Shown piece by piece: positions 1-8,545 of a stretch of DNA of 64,000 nt; position 1 is the stretch's first letter; every line of letters starts with the position of its first letter. Position numbers and translations under genes: made by a program. Where the stretch lies: positions 4,278,001 to 4,342,000 of the forward strand of contig NZ_CP016172.1 of assembly GCF_001676725.1 (NCBI RefSeq), read 5' to 3'. A model generated the notes under the pieces. The model did no database searches and was not told the DNA's origin. It saw only the letters and a program-made list of their open reading frames with translations. This DNA comes from Bordetella flabilis (GTDB lineage: Bacteria; Pseudomonadota; Gammaproteobacteria; Burkholderiales; Burkholderiaceae_B).

Positions 1-195
1 CGCGTCCCACTTCTCGAGGATCTCCAGGACCAGGCCGCTGGAGTCCAGATCTCCGTCGCGCATCTTGGCGAGCAGCTCCGCGTACTGGGTACTGGTCTTG
101 TGCCGGAAGGTGACTTCGAGTTTCTGCTCGCGCCCCTGACCTACGATAGTGATCGTCCCGTCAAAAGTCGGATCCGCTTTGACTTTGAAACTCAT
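1..195 (-). CDS. Phage tail assembly chaperone (partial, N-terminal 65 residues)
   Basis: Read directly from the sequence: the frame opens at ATG 195 and continues past the left edge. The N-terminus begins MSFKVKADPTF and has a beta-rich start followed by a helical stretch (TQYAELLAKM), typical of small chaperones encoded just after the tail tube gene. Its ATG overlaps the stop of the tail tube gene (TGATG), so translation is coupled. Such genes often make a second product by frameshifting near their 3' end, but that part is outside the window. Family assignment rests on position and general appearance. Confidence 0.7.
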   Translation of the reverse strand, partial: MSFKVKADPTFDGTITIVGQGREQKLEVTFRHKTSTQYAELLAKMRDGDLDSSGLVLEILEKWDA

Positions 196-848
196 CAGGC
201 GGCCTCGTAGCGGATCGGATCAGCGAGCAGGGACAGCGTGAACGTGTTCTGAAGATTCACGTTCACCGCACCGGTCGGAACCTTGTTGAAGGACGGATAG
301 CCGTAGTAGAGGATCACGGCTCCGTTGGGCAGCGTGGCGCGGACCACCACCGGCTCTCGCGCGAAATCGACGTCGATCAGGGCGTCATACCACGGTTTGT
401 CCGGGTCATAGTCCATCAAGAACGTCAGCGTGATCGGATTCTTGAAGGTCGGTTTCTGGCGCTGCCGGCTGCTCGCGTCTTCGACGTACTGATATGTGAA
501 GTATTGCGGATCCCCGCCGGCCGTCTGCACGTCGGTAACTTGGTCCATCCCCACAAATCCAGAGGCGATGCGCACGTTGCCGGCGCCCTCTCCGGAGGGA
601 AAGCGTGTGGTGCTGGTCGTGTTCACCCCTTCAAGGGTGAAGCTGTCCGCATCGGCGGCCGCGGAGCGCGCCACGGTCCCATCGAGCTCGGACCAGCCAG
701 ACCCGATAACCAGGATAGAGCCATCAGCAGGAGGCGCCACGGCAGTTGCCACGGCGGGGTTGGCATTGGACACCGCCGTAACCGGGATAGCCGCCGCCAG
801 TGTCGTCGACACAGCGTATTTCGTGCCGTTGATGAAAATGGAAGACAT
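195..848 (-). CDS. Phage major tail tube protein
   Basis: A 217-residue protein that would polymerise into the tail tube of a siphovirus. It begins MSSIFINGTKY; the Ala/Thr/Val-rich N-terminal third and beta-rich body, with the segment FKNPITLTFLMDYDPD and a closing NTFTLSLLADPIRYE, fit lambda gpV-type tube proteins. It sits at the expected place, after the tail completion gene and before the tail chaperone. A strong terminator lies just upstream of its start, so expression depends on antitermination or a promoter of its own. Confidence 0.75.
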   Translation of the reverse strand: MSSIFINGTKYAVSTTLAAAIPVTAVSNANPAVATAVAPPADGSILVIGSGWSELDGTVARSAAADADSFTLEGVNTTSTTRFPSGEGAGNVRIASGFVGMDQVTDVQTAGGDPQYFTYQYVEDASSRQRQKPTFKNPITLTFLMDYDPDKPWYDALIDVDFAREPVVVRATLPNGAVILYYGYPSFNKVPTGAVNVNLQNTFTLSLLADPIRYEAA

Positions 849-861
849 GGGTTCCTCTCAC

Positions 862-888
862 AAAAGAAAAACCCGGCACGTGGCCGGG
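862..888 (-). terminator. Rho-independent terminator inside the late operon
   Basis: On the minus strand a CCCGGC/GCCGGG stem (872-877 with 883-888) and a 5-base loop are followed by TTTTTCTTTT (871-862). It lies between the tail completion gene and the tail tube gene, where an unmodified polymerase would stop. Confidence 0.75.
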
Positions 889-910
889 CGGGTTGAAAGC
901 GGTCGTTGAT

Positions 911-1264
911 CTACCGTTGATGCCAAATGCCGAAATCCTGCCGGGTTCCGTAGAGATTCAGGTTTTCCTCGTACACCGCCGTGAAAGCGCCGTAGGGCTC
1001 AGCCGCAAACTCACTGGCGCAGATGGCGGCTTCCACTTGGCGGGCAATGGCGTTAGATTCCAAGCGGGTGCGGCTCCACACATAGACTTGGATCCGCGCA
1101 TGATCCTTGTCCCGCTGCGCCTTTTCGACATACCACTTCGCGGAGCCGCCTACTTGCTGGTAGACGATCAGAGGGTAGTCCGGGGCGGCAGGCGTCACGT
1201 CTGGATAGACCCTACCGCCAGCGAAAGACTCAAGCAGGGAGTGAAAATCACCTTCAAAGCTCAT
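911..1264 (-). CDS. DUF3168-type tail completion protein
   Basis: A 117-residue protein resembling gp17-type tail completion (tail-to-head joining) proteins. The pattern of an N-terminal helix (FHSLLESFAGGRVYPD), then YPLIVYQQVGG, then IQVYVWSRTR with a helix SNAIARQVEAAI is characteristic. ATG 1264 is chosen over the upstream GTG at 1288 because GAGGG lies 5 bases before it. It overlaps the end of the gp10-like gene by 11 bases, as in compact phage operons. Confidence 0.75.
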   Translation of the reverse strand: MSFEGDFHSLLESFAGGRVYPDVTPAAPDYPLIVYQQVGGSAKWYVEKAQRDKDHARIQVYVWSRTRLESNAIARQVEAAICASEFAAEPYGAFTAVYEENLNLYGTRQDFGIWHQR

Positions 1265-1793
1265 CGCGACCCTCGCTTGCTGTGCCACGCAACAGTTCTG
1301 GTAGCCGCTGCCTGCCTCGCTCTATCATCGCTTCCTTAGCGCGGCCCTGAGCCGCTGTATACGCCGGACGCAAGAATGGATAGGCAGGAACCCAAACGGG
1401 ATCATCTAAAGCGCCATGCCCGCCGTGGTCTTGAGGGCCATTGCCGCGGGTTTTCCCGCCTAGCAGGCTTTTCTGCGGCTTACCATCGATGAACCTGTTG
1501 TATCTCCAGTGGCCGAACTCGACCAGATGTCCATGAGGGGCCTTACTTGAATTCCAAGACACCGCATACCGGATAACGGTCGGCGTAGATCGGCCATCCT
1601 CGAAGGCGAGATAGATAGAGTCGCGCAGGGTGCCGGCCGCAACTGGCGCGCGAGCCTTCGCCTCATCGCGCAGTACCTGTCCGCCGGCAACCGCCATCGA
1701 GCGTGCGAGGCTTTCGCGAGCGGGTCCCATCAGCTTTCCCAATGCAGCGTCCCAGCCCGATGTGTCGAACTTTGCAGTCGTTCCGTTAGCCAT
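1254..1793 (-). CDS. HK97 gp10-like head-tail joining protein
   Basis: A 179-residue protein of the HK97-gp10 / minor tail family. The N-terminal segment (WDAALGKLMGPARESLARSMAVAGGQVLRDEAKARAPV followed by AGTLRDSIY) is the conserved core of this family, and the histidine-rich HLVEFGHWRYN segment follows. The C-terminus carries PAYPFLRPAYTAAQ, also typical. ATG 1793 is chosen because it overlaps the stop of the preceding gene by 8 bases; the open frame upstream of it runs through that gene. Confidence 0.8.
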   Translation of the reverse strand: MANGTTAKFDTSGWDAALGKLMGPARESLARSMAVAGGQVLRDEAKARAPVAAGTLRDSIYLAFEDGRSTPTVIRYAVSWNSSKAPHGHLVEFGHWRYNRFIDGKPQKSLLGGKTRGNGPQDHGGHGALDDPVWVPAYPFLRPAYTAAQGRAKEAMIERGRQRLPELLRGTASEGRDEL

Positions 1794-2145
1794 TGCTACC
1801 GCCCTGCTCGCACACCAAATCCGTCCAGTCCCGCCTCGCGTAGTCCATGCGAACTTGCCGGATGTCGAATGGATCTCCCATGGGTTGGCCATTCTTCAGT
1901 TGGATCACGCGCATTCCGGCATCCAACCCCTCTCGGAACCGGATGCGGAAGCTATAGGCGTTGATTGAGGCTGCGACGTTCTCCTGGATGCGGGTGATAG
2001 CGCCCATGCCAGTTTGGCCGACAGGTTTTGACCACACAGTGGCGACTGGCTCCCATACGTCCACGGGCTGCCCCGCCTCGTCCTGTCCGGAGACGCGCTG
2101 TTCAATTCGGATCTGGCGCGTGAGATCACCCGCTGCCAAGCTCAT
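1786..2145 (-). CDS. Phage head closure protein (SPP1 gp16 / HK97 gp7-like)
   Basis: A 119-residue protein with the head-tail adaptor pattern: AAGDLTRQIRIEQRV near the N-terminus, a central EPVATVWSKPVG, and a C-terminal region ending MGDPFDIRQVRMDYARR. It would seal the portal after packaging and join the tail. It lies between the connector and gp10-like genes; its ATG overlaps the connector stop by 4 bases (ATGA). Confidence 0.8.
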   Translation of the reverse strand: MSLAAGDLTRQIRIEQRVSGQDEAGQPVDVWEPVATVWSKPVGQTGMGAITRIQENVAASINAYSFRIRFREGLDAGMRVIQLKNGQPMGDPFDIRQVRMDYARRDWTDLVCEQGGSNG

Positions 2146-2483
2146 ATGCCCATCCCAATACGGTACGGCTGGAGCAGCGCCCTAGACCCCATGGGCAGTT
2201 GCACCGCTGCAGCCGTCTGACCTGAAATCACGTCTTCGCGATTTCGGTAAAGGTGACCAAGGAGCAGCAAGATTGCCGCTTTGATCATGTCGTTCACAAC
2301 CATGGGATCCTCGCCCGCCTTACCGGCGAGGACTGCAGCAGCCATCGCGGGTTCGTCCTCATAAACTCTACGGTTCAGGAACTCCATGGCGGCGATCTCG
2401 GCAGCACCCAAATAGATCGAGATATCCTCGGTGCTGTCAGTCCGCAAGTGGGCGACGGCTTGCTCCAGCGTGACGAGTGCCAT
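2142..2483 (-). CDS. Phage head-tail connector protein (gp6-like)
   Basis: A 113-residue, mainly helical protein that should form the ring under the portal. The opening MALVTLEQAVAHLRTD and helix AAEIAAMEFLNRRVYEDEPA are the family signature, followed by a hydrophobic helix (DMIKAAILLLLGHLYRNRE). The start is 2 bases downstream of the preceding gene's stop. Confidence 0.85.
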   Translation of the reverse strand: MALVTLEQAVAHLRTDSTEDISIYLGAAEIAAMEFLNRRVYEDEPAMAAAVLAGKAGEDPMVVNDMIKAAILLLLGHLYRNREDVISGQTAAAVQLPMGSRALLQPYRIGMGI

Positions 2484-2485
2484 CG

Positions 2486-2815
2486 CTACTGCCTCGTTCC
2501 CAACGCGGCGATTGCCGCCTCGATCGCATCGAGGACGCCCTTTCGGTTCTTCGCGGACTTCTCGGCGTCCAGGAGAGCGGTCAATTGTTCCACGTCGCCG
2601 ATCCTTCCGACCTGGTCTATCACGTCGGGCACGGTTTTGGAAAGAAGCGTGGAAGAGTCAACCGCCGTTTCGGGAATGGCTTCCGCCGTGTCCGGCTGGA
2701 CCAGCCCCCTTGCCACGAGCTCGCGACGGTGCTGTTCGGTAGTTGTGAACTCAGTTCGGGCGGTTCCCTCAAAGAGGACCGGGCGGAGCGTCTTGACCTT
2801 GACTGCATCGCTCAT
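2486..2815 (-). CDS. Hypothetical phage protein between capsid and connector
   Basis: A 109-residue acidic protein that I cannot assign. The N-terminal half contains KVKTLRPVLFEGTARTEF, a beta-like segment. The C-terminal 40 residues (DVEQLTALLDAEKSAKNRKG then VLDAIEAAIAAL) form a helix-extended-helix pattern like that seen in many phage proteins at this position. ATG 2815 is chosen because AAGGTGAT precedes it; an earlier in-frame ATG at 2848 lies inside the upstream hairpin. It could be a minor head component. Confidence 0.65.
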   Translation of the reverse strand: MSDAVKVKTLRPVLFEGTARTEFTTTEQHRRELVARGLVQPDTAEAIPETAVDSSTLLSKTVPDVIDQVGRIGDVEQLTALLDAEKSAKNRKGVLDAIEAAIAALGTRQ

Positions 2816-2821
2816 TGCATC

Positions 2822-2858
2822 ACCTTGAAAAGAGTGTGGGCGCCGCACGGGCGCCCAC
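2822..2858 (-). terminator. Hairpin with short U-tract after the major capsid gene
   Basis: A perfect 8-bp stem (2836-2843 with 2851-2858, loop CGCACGG) lies about 30 bases after the capsid stop on the minus strand and is followed by ACTCTTTTC. The U-tract is weak, so it may act as an attenuator or mRNA-end protector that raises capsid output over downstream genes. Confidence 0.55.
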
Positions 2859-2886
2859 GTCGGTTGGACAATCCGCGCGGTAGGGC

Positions 2887-4122
2887 TTAAGCGCCGGGGG
2901 CGACGGGAGCGGTCAGCGTGCCGTAGATGAACGCTTCAGGCCGCTTGACCGCCAGGGCCACGCGCTCTTCGCCGCGGATGGTGATCATGTTTTTCTCGAA
3001 GTCGTCGTTGTTCTCGCTGGAGATAACGACGTTCGCATCCTCGCGGTCGAACAACTGCGCGCCGTAGGCGAACGAGCCGGTAAGGAACTTGCCTTGGAAC
3101 GCAGCAATCTCGGTCGCTACCACGGGCAAATTCCACAACGACGGTGCCGCCGTGCCTTGGGGATTGCCAATGATGTAGCGACCCAGGCTGTCCTTGGTCA
3201 GCTCGATACGGGCCCAATCGATGAAATGCAGAACATGGCCCGTCGCCGGGATGCGCGCCAGCTGCGCCTGCAGCATGGCCAGGCGTAGATCGTCGATCGT
3301 CGTCTGATTCTCCAGCGTGAACGCCGGGTCAAACGCGGACGCCTGCGGCACGATTCCGTGCAGGTGAACGCCCGTGCCGTCTCCGAACAGAATTTCCTGT
3401 TCTTCGGAGAACTTGAGGCCGAAGCGCATTTCAGCGTCGACAAGGCTCTGCAGCTGCGCAAAGTCATCCAGAATCTGTTTGGACGCCTTGAAGAGGTGCG
3501 CAATCGTTGCCACGGGCGTGATCTTGGTGGCGAACGTGATTTCCGATTCCGGCTTTTTGGTATTTTCTGCCACCACAGCAGAACGATTGGTGAAACCGGT
3601 CTGCTGAACCCAGAATATCGCCGGCGAGGTGGTGCGACCCGGCGCGATCAAGTCGCGGATGAAGAGGCGCTGCTTTGGTGCCATATCGATGCCCGGCAGC
3701 CGCTGCGGTTCGACGACACCCTCCGCGACGCCCGGGCTCAGAAGGGCCGCGTTTACGGCGAAGCTCGCGCGCAGCCGTTCATTGCTGCTGACTCGGGCCT
3801 TGACGTCTTTCAAACTCTCGCTTTCGATCAACTGCTGGCCCCAGCTCTTGAGCGTGGCCTGGCTGCCGGCGCCGCCGGGAATACGCGCGATGGCCTGCTC
3901 GGCCTCGCCAAGTTCCGCCTTCAGCTGTTCCTGCACGGCGCGCAGGCCATTGAACTCGCTGGCGATCTTGTCCACCGCAGCTTTCGTTTCGGCAGAAAGG
4001 GTGCCGGCGTTCTTGGCTTCCTTGATCGCATCTTCGGCCTTGCGGCTGAACTCCTCGCTACTGGAGTTCAGCTTCTTCGTAACGTCGTTGAGCAGGTTGA
4101 TAAGTTCCGAGTGGTCGGACAT
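2887..4122 (-). CDS. HK97-family major capsid protein
   Basis: A 411-residue capsid subunit. Residues 1 to about 105 are a charged coiled-coil (repeated KAEDAIKEAKNA-like heptads), equivalent to the delta domain removed by the prohead protease. The HK97 fold follows, with typical segments such as LFIRDLIAPGRTTSPAIFW, KITPVATIAHLFKASKQIL and EEQEILFGDGTG. It lies 9 bases downstream of the protease gene. AGGAAATC precedes the ATG. Confidence 0.95.
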   Translation of the reverse strand: MSDHSELINLLNDVTKKLNSSSEEFSRKAEDAIKEAKNAGTLSAETKAAVDKIASEFNGLRAVQEQLKAELGEAEQAIARIPGGAGSQATLKSWGQQLIESESLKDVKARVSSNERLRASFAVNAALLSPGVAEGVVEPQRLPGIDMAPKQRLFIRDLIAPGRTTSPAIFWVQQTGFTNRSAVVAENTKKPESEITFATKITPVATIAHLFKASKQILDDFAQLQSLVDAEMRFGLKFSEEQEILFGDGTGVHLHGIVPQASAFDPAFTLENQTTIDDLRLAMLQAQLARIPATGHVLHFIDWARIELTKDSLGRYIIGNPQGTAAPSLWNLPVVATEIAAFQGKFLTGSFAYGAQLFDREDANVVISSENNDDFEKNMITIRGEERVALAVKRPEAFIYGTLTAPVAPGA

Positions 4123-4131
4123 GGTGATTTC

Positions 4132-5016
4132 CTATGGTCGAAGGGTTGCCGCCAGCCTGAGCCGAGCCATCGCCAGCTCCAGGTCAGCCATCGGTGCAGC
4201 CAAAGCGGCTGCGGGATTGGCAGCGTCACGCGTGCCCGTTTCGGTAGCGCCAGGCATACCGCTCTTGATTTCTTGCAGCAGCTTGCGCCGCTCAGTGCGG
4301 GGCATGCCCGCTTTGGCGAGTGCAACATCCAGCCGTCGGGCGGCCGCATGCGCTTGAGCCCGCGTGGACGATGATTCCTGGATCTCTTCTGTATCAAGCA
4401 GCGAGTCGGCGAATCCGCGGTCCACGGCGTCGTTTCCGCCGATCCAGGTTTCCTTGTCCATCATCGCCTGAATCGTCCCGATATCCTGGCCCGTACGCGC
4501 TACATAGACGTCGGCCATTGCACGGTCGAATGGCTCCAACCACTCCGCCGCATCTCGCAGGTCGTTCCGGTTTCCAATCGCCACAATCCATGCGTTGTGG
4601 ATCATGAAGAACGACGGACGCCCGATCTCGATGATGTCGCCAGCCATCGCGATGATGGACGCCGCGGAAGCAGCCATGCCGAGGATCCGGACGGTAACTT
4701 CGCCCTTGTGGGCGCGGAGCATGTTGTAGATCGCCACACCCTCGAACATATCGCCGCCGGGCGAGTTGACGTTTACGGTGACGGGCTTGTCAGCCCCGAT
4801 GGTCCGCAATGCCGCCGCGATACGCTTGGACGTCACGCCCTCACCGGTCCAATAGTCCTGGCCGATCACATCCAACACCGAAATGGTGTTGTCGGTGGTG
4901 GCGTCGGCCGCTTGTATGCTCGGATTCCAGCGCGCCAGCACCTGTTCCGATATCTCGCAGTGCACGCCTGGACGCATCGCGGCCTCCGGCAGTCCCGGCA
5001 GTCGGGTAATTTTCAT
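4132..5016 (-). CDS. ClpP-like prohead maturation protease
   Basis: A 294-residue protein of the ClpP-type head maturation proteases, which cut the scaffold domain from the capsid protein. The signatures are VNVNSPGGDMFEG (residues 81-93), the nucleophile motif GMAAS with Ser117, and the catalytic-type His140 in MIHNAW; WIGGNDAVDRGFAD closes the domain near 205. The C-terminal 85 residues are Ala/Arg-rich and probably a scaffold or tethering region. It lies between portal and capsid genes, the usual order. Confidence 0.95.
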   Translation of the reverse strand: MKITRLPGLPEAAMRPGVHCEISEQVLARWNPSIQAADATTDNTISVLDVIGQDYWTGEGVTSKRIAAALRTIGADKPVTVNVNSPGGDMFEGVAIYNMLRAHKGEVTVRILGMAASAASIIAMAGDIIEIGRPSFFMIHNAWIVAIGNRNDLRDAAEWLEPFDRAMADVYVARTGQDIGTIQAMMDKETWIGGNDAVDRGFADSLLDTEEIQESSSTRAQAHAAARRLDVALAKAGMPRTERRKLLQEIKSGMPGATETGTRDAANPAAALAAPMADLELAMARLRLAATLRP

Positions 5017-5040
5017 AAGGGGTTCCTTGTGGCTCGACCG

Positions 5041-6336
5041 CTACGCGGCCTTGTCTTCGCGTTCGTCGCCCTGAAGTAGCCATGCACGTAGGGCGGCCTG
5101 GGCCTGCTGGGCTGGCGGTACGTCGGCCCCAACCTGATTCAGCGGAATAAGGTTGGACTGAACCGTCAGGATGTCTCCACCCGGTACCGGCGGCAGGTTC
5201 TCCAATTTGCGAACATCGTTTCGGCTCATCCAGCCATTTTGCAAAGCATGGATGTAGAACTGAGCTCGACCTGCGCTGTCGGCGCGCAACAGGCCCGTCG
5301 TGTTGAATTCGGCATAGAACTCGTCGTTGTCCGCGCCCAAGAGGCAGCGTTGCACCTCTTGTTCAATGTTCTCCAGCATGGGCGCCAGCGAATGGACCAG
5401 GAATAGCAGGTTCATGCCTTCCACGCTGGAAGCCCAGGAGCTTTGCTTGTCGGTGTGCCCCACCATATAGGGTGGCACCTTGAACCATCGGCAGATCTCC
5501 TCAACATTGAATCGGCGGGTCTCCAGCATCTGGGCCGCTTCCGGATCCATGCTGATCCCCTGGTACTTCAGGCCAGCCTCCAGGATCATCATCTTCCCCG
5601 CGTTCTTGCTTCCCGCGAACTCCTTGAGGTTTTTCCGTAGCTCGTCGCGTTGCGCTGGCTTCAGCAGACCGGCCTCATGGGTGAGCACACCCGCCGTCTG
5701 TAAGCCATTCGCAAACACTACGCTTGCCGCCTCGTCTGCCGCGATCGCCGAGCCGATGACGTCCCGGCCGAATCGCAGCGGATCAGCGCCACACACGCCG
5801 TCCAAGCCGAAGCCACGGATATGCATCACATCGTCCTCGGCCAATTTCCGCTCCGCTTTGCCGGGTTCGGTGTACGTGTACTCTAGGGCGCCGGTGCTGA
5901 GGCGCTTGACCGTGACGCACTGAGGAAGCAGCGGCACCAGCGAGACGATCTTTCGACCAATGCGAACTTTCTCTACGAACGCGTTGTGCCTAAGGCAAAG
6001 CGAAGCCACGATCATGAGCATGAAGCGAAACGGCGTCATCTCCTTGTTTGGGGCCCTGCACAGCACTCGATACAGCGGATGGTCCGTTGCAATCTCGCGG
6101 GAGCCGTCCGGCCTGCGACGGTAGATCTTCAAAGGCAGCGTGGGGACCGTCTCGGAGATGAGCCTGACACATGCCCACACGGTGGAAATCTGCATTGCGG
6201 TCCGTTCGGACACAGTCTTTCCGCTGGACGACGACCCGACCCATTCCTGCCAAAATTCGCTTGTGGTCAACTGAATCGGAATTCCGAGCCAATTGATGAG
6301 GGCCGACTTCAGCCGGCCCGGATTCTTTTGTGTCAT
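5041..6336 (-). CDS. Phage portal protein (HK97 type)
   Basis: A 431-residue portal subunit; twelve would form the DNA entry ring at one capsid vertex. Recognisable features are the early TVWACVRLISETVPTLPL segment, the PLYRVLCRAPN region, and the late VEEICRWFKVPPYMVGH motif before the helical domain that ends ERCLLGAD-like. Its ATG overlaps the TerL stop (TGATG), showing translational coupling. Confidence 0.95.
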   Translation of the reverse strand: MTQKNPGRLKSALINWLGIPIQLTTSEFWQEWVGSSSSGKTVSERTAMQISTVWACVRLISETVPTLPLKIYRRRPDGSREIATDHPLYRVLCRAPNKEMTPFRFMLMIVASLCLRHNAFVEKVRIGRKIVSLVPLLPQCVTVKRLSTGALEYTYTEPGKAERKLAEDDVMHIRGFGLDGVCGADPLRFGRDVIGSAIAADEAASVVFANGLQTAGVLTHEAGLLKPAQRDELRKNLKEFAGSKNAGKMMILEAGLKYQGISMDPEAAQMLETRRFNVEEICRWFKVPPYMVGHTDKQSSWASSVEGMNLLFLVHSLAPMLENIEQEVQRCLLGADNDEFYAEFNTTGLLRADSAGRAQFYIHALQNGWMSRNDVRKLENLPPVPGGDILTVQSNLIPLNQVGADVPPAQQAQAALRAWLLQGDEREDKAA

Positions 6337-8174
6337 CAGACGCCCACCATGACAGGATCGTTTACAAAGCCGTCCAAGTCCTCATGGACATAGACAGCGG
6401 CGCGGCTCAGCGCCAACACAGTTGCCACGATCGGATCGATCCGGCCCCGCGGGCTGGATTTCTTCTTATCCGGCCTGAAGTTGCCATTCGTGTCGTACAG
6501 CAGCGACACATTGGCCGCAGCGCTGCGCAACACCGGATTACCTCCATGCCGCAGCCGCTTTCCGTACACCAGCTCTTCCAGCCGTTTCGATCCTGGATAC
6601 ATGCCTGCCGTGTTTTGCGGCACCTCCACGAGCGGTACGCCTTCTTCGTCCAATTCGTTGACCAGATGCGTCGCGTTCCACTTGTCGTAGGCCATCTCCA
6701 CCAGGTCGTACAAGTTTCGGATGGCAAGAATCTGGTCTCGCATTGGCACGTAGTCCGTGATATCACCCTCCGTCACCGTCAAGTGCCCGCTGCGCTCCCA
6801 CTTCTCGTAGGGAGTCGCGTCGTCCTTCGATTGCTCGGTCACCTTTGCGCGCGGGCAGTAGACCCAGGCCAGGAGATACCAGTGCGGGTCCTCGTCATTT
6901 GGAGGAAACACCAAAGACAGCGCCGTCAGGTCACGGGTCGCTGACAGGTCCATACCCCCAAAGCACCGCCGGCCCCGCAGTTCGAGCGGGTCGAATCTCT
7001 TGCCGCCCTTGTCCCACACGTCCAGGTCGATCCAACCCTCGGCGTCGTTGCACCAGATATTCAAATCCTTGGTCTTGAAGTTCGCCATCGCGCTGGGAAG
7101 TGCGGCTGCCTTCCTCGCCATCGAACGCATGTACTCCCACGTCTTCGATAGCCCCAGCCCCGGGTTCGCCTTGGGCCAGTTGCGCTCCGCCAGTGGATCA
7201 TCGCCCTCGTCCAGCGTGTAGATGTACCCAAAGAACGAGTCGTCTTGGCGCCTTCCTTCGAGCAGGCTGACCAGGTAGCTCCGAACATCCATGCAGACAC
7301 CGTCCAGGATGAAGCCAGCCGTGGTTATCGCAGACTGCAAGGGCTGACTACGTGAGCCGCGGGCGCTTTCCATGACTTCCCACACTTCCGGCGTCTTATG
7401 CGCGTGCAGCTCATCGACGAATGTGGCGTGCGGATTCTTGCCGTCCAGTGCATCGGCGTTCGCAGGCAGGGGGCGCAGCTCAGACGAATCGAAGGTGATC
7501 TGTTCCTGGTTTTTCCCGTCGTGGATCTTGAAGCTCTTTGCAATACCGGGCGACTGACGTGCCCAGCGCTTCACGTTGTCCAGCGCCGGCTTGAAGATCG
7601 CCATGGCCTGATCTCGCGTCGTGGCAATGGTGTACACCTCGGCGCCCACTTCGCCGTCCATCATGAAGAGGTAGACGGCCTGGGGTGCCTTCCACGTGCT
7701 CTTCCCATTTTTCCGTGCGACTTCCTCATACGCAGTGTTGAATCGGCGCAGCCCGGTGTCCGCCTTGATCCACCCATACAGCACCGCGGTCCAGAACTTC
7801 TGCCACGGGTCCAGCAGGACTGGCTTCCGAGCGAGTGGCCCACGGATATGGATGAAATGCTGCTCGATAAAGTCGATGACGTGCCTGGCATGTCCCGGGC
7901 TGAACTCCAGCCCTCGCGCTGGTCCGTCCAACAGGTCCTGATAATGCCGAGCAACCGCCAGGTACGTCAGCCGCCCGACCAGGATTTCGCCTCGCAGAAC
8001 CGGCAAACCGTAGTCGGTGTCCCAGACGTGGATCGCAAGCGGGGTTACCCGTTCGAGTAGCTTTTTCGATCCGCGCTCGCGTGGTCCACCAGGGCGGCGA
8101 ACGGCAGATCTAGCTGCCCGCCGCCGCCCAGCTTGCTTCGGACGTTCGCGAAGGATGGAATCGTCAGGCAGCAT
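6336..8174 (-). CDS. Terminase large subunit
   Basis: The 612-residue packaging motor with an N-terminal ATPase and C-terminal nuclease. The recognisable start of the domain is TPLAIHVWDTDYGLPVLRGE (from about residue 44), followed by the EVARKNGKSTW Walker A-like region, the Walker B-like ATFVDELHAH, and the nuclease-side segments GMDLSATRDLTAL and AYDKWNAT. The only ATG upstream of the domain is at 8174, which makes the first 43 residues overlap terS out of frame by 130 bases. These residues are Arg-rich and unlike the rest, so the true start is uncertain; CTG 8171 is the only near alternative. Confidence 0.93.
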   Translation of the reverse strand: MLPDDSILRERPKQAGRRRAARSAVRRPGGPRERGSKKLLERVTPLAIHVWDTDYGLPVLRGEILVGRLTYLAVARHYQDLLDGPARGLEFSPGHARHVIDFIEQHFIHIRGPLARKPVLLDPWQKFWTAVLYGWIKADTGLRRFNTAYEEVARKNGKSTWKAPQAVYLFMMDGEVGAEVYTIATTRDQAMAIFKPALDNVKRWARQSPGIAKSFKIHDGKNQEQITFDSSELRPLPANADALDGKNPHATFVDELHAHKTPEVWEVMESARGSRSQPLQSAITTAGFILDGVCMDVRSYLVSLLEGRRQDDSFFGYIYTLDEGDDPLAERNWPKANPGLGLSKTWEYMRSMARKAAALPSAMANFKTKDLNIWCNDAEGWIDLDVWDKGGKRFDPLELRGRRCFGGMDLSATRDLTALSLVFPPNDEDPHWYLLAWVYCPRAKVTEQSKDDATPYEKWERSGHLTVTEGDITDYVPMRDQILAIRNLYDLVEMAYDKWNATHLVNELDEEGVPLVEVPQNTAGMYPGSKRLEELVYGKRLRHGGNPVLRSAAANVSLLYDTNGNFRPDKKKSSPRGRIDPIVATVLALSRAAVYVHEDLDGFVNDPVMVGV

Positions 8175-8545
8175 TCCGGTAGGTAGGTAAGCAGTTCTTT
8201 GCGCAGATCTCGCGCGACATAGAAGGCCTGGTGCGGCTGCTCGTAGCCGTTGGGGGTCTTGACCATGTACGAGCCGCCCTGTTCAACCTTTATCTCTTCG
8301 AGCTCGGCCGTCGCGCGAAGCCAATCCACGTACAGCTTGCACACGATCACGGCGGCCAAGCCAAACGTCGTGTGCTCGATCCCTGCTTCACGCAGCTGGG
8401 CGCAGATGTAGTCCCAAACTTTGATCTCGTCTGCAGTCAGGTCGCCGGGCGGACGGTCCGGTGACCGAACCTGGGTGACCGACGCCGCCGGCGACTTTCC
8501 GCCGCCGCCCGGTATCACGGTCAGATTCGGAGGATTGCCGTTCAT
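8045..8545 (-). CDS. Terminase small subunit, P27 family
   Basis: A 166-residue DNA-recognition subunit of the packaging terminase. After a Gly/Pro-rich leader comes the P27-family core: LTADEIKVWDYICAQLREAG, then a helix ending VCKLYVDWLRA, then NGYEQPHQAFYVARDLRKEL. It directly precedes terL, and an HNH gene lies upstream, the common HNH-terS-terL arrangement of cos-packaging phages. Confidence 0.9.
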   Translation of the reverse strand: MNGNPPNLTVIPGGGGKSPAASVTQVRSPDRPPGDLTADEIKVWDYICAQLREAGIEHTTFGLAAVIVCKLYVDWLRATAELEEIKVEQGGSYMVKTPNGYEQPHQAFYVARDLRKELLTYLPECCLTIPSFANVRSKLGGGGQLDLPFAALVDHASADRKSYSNG

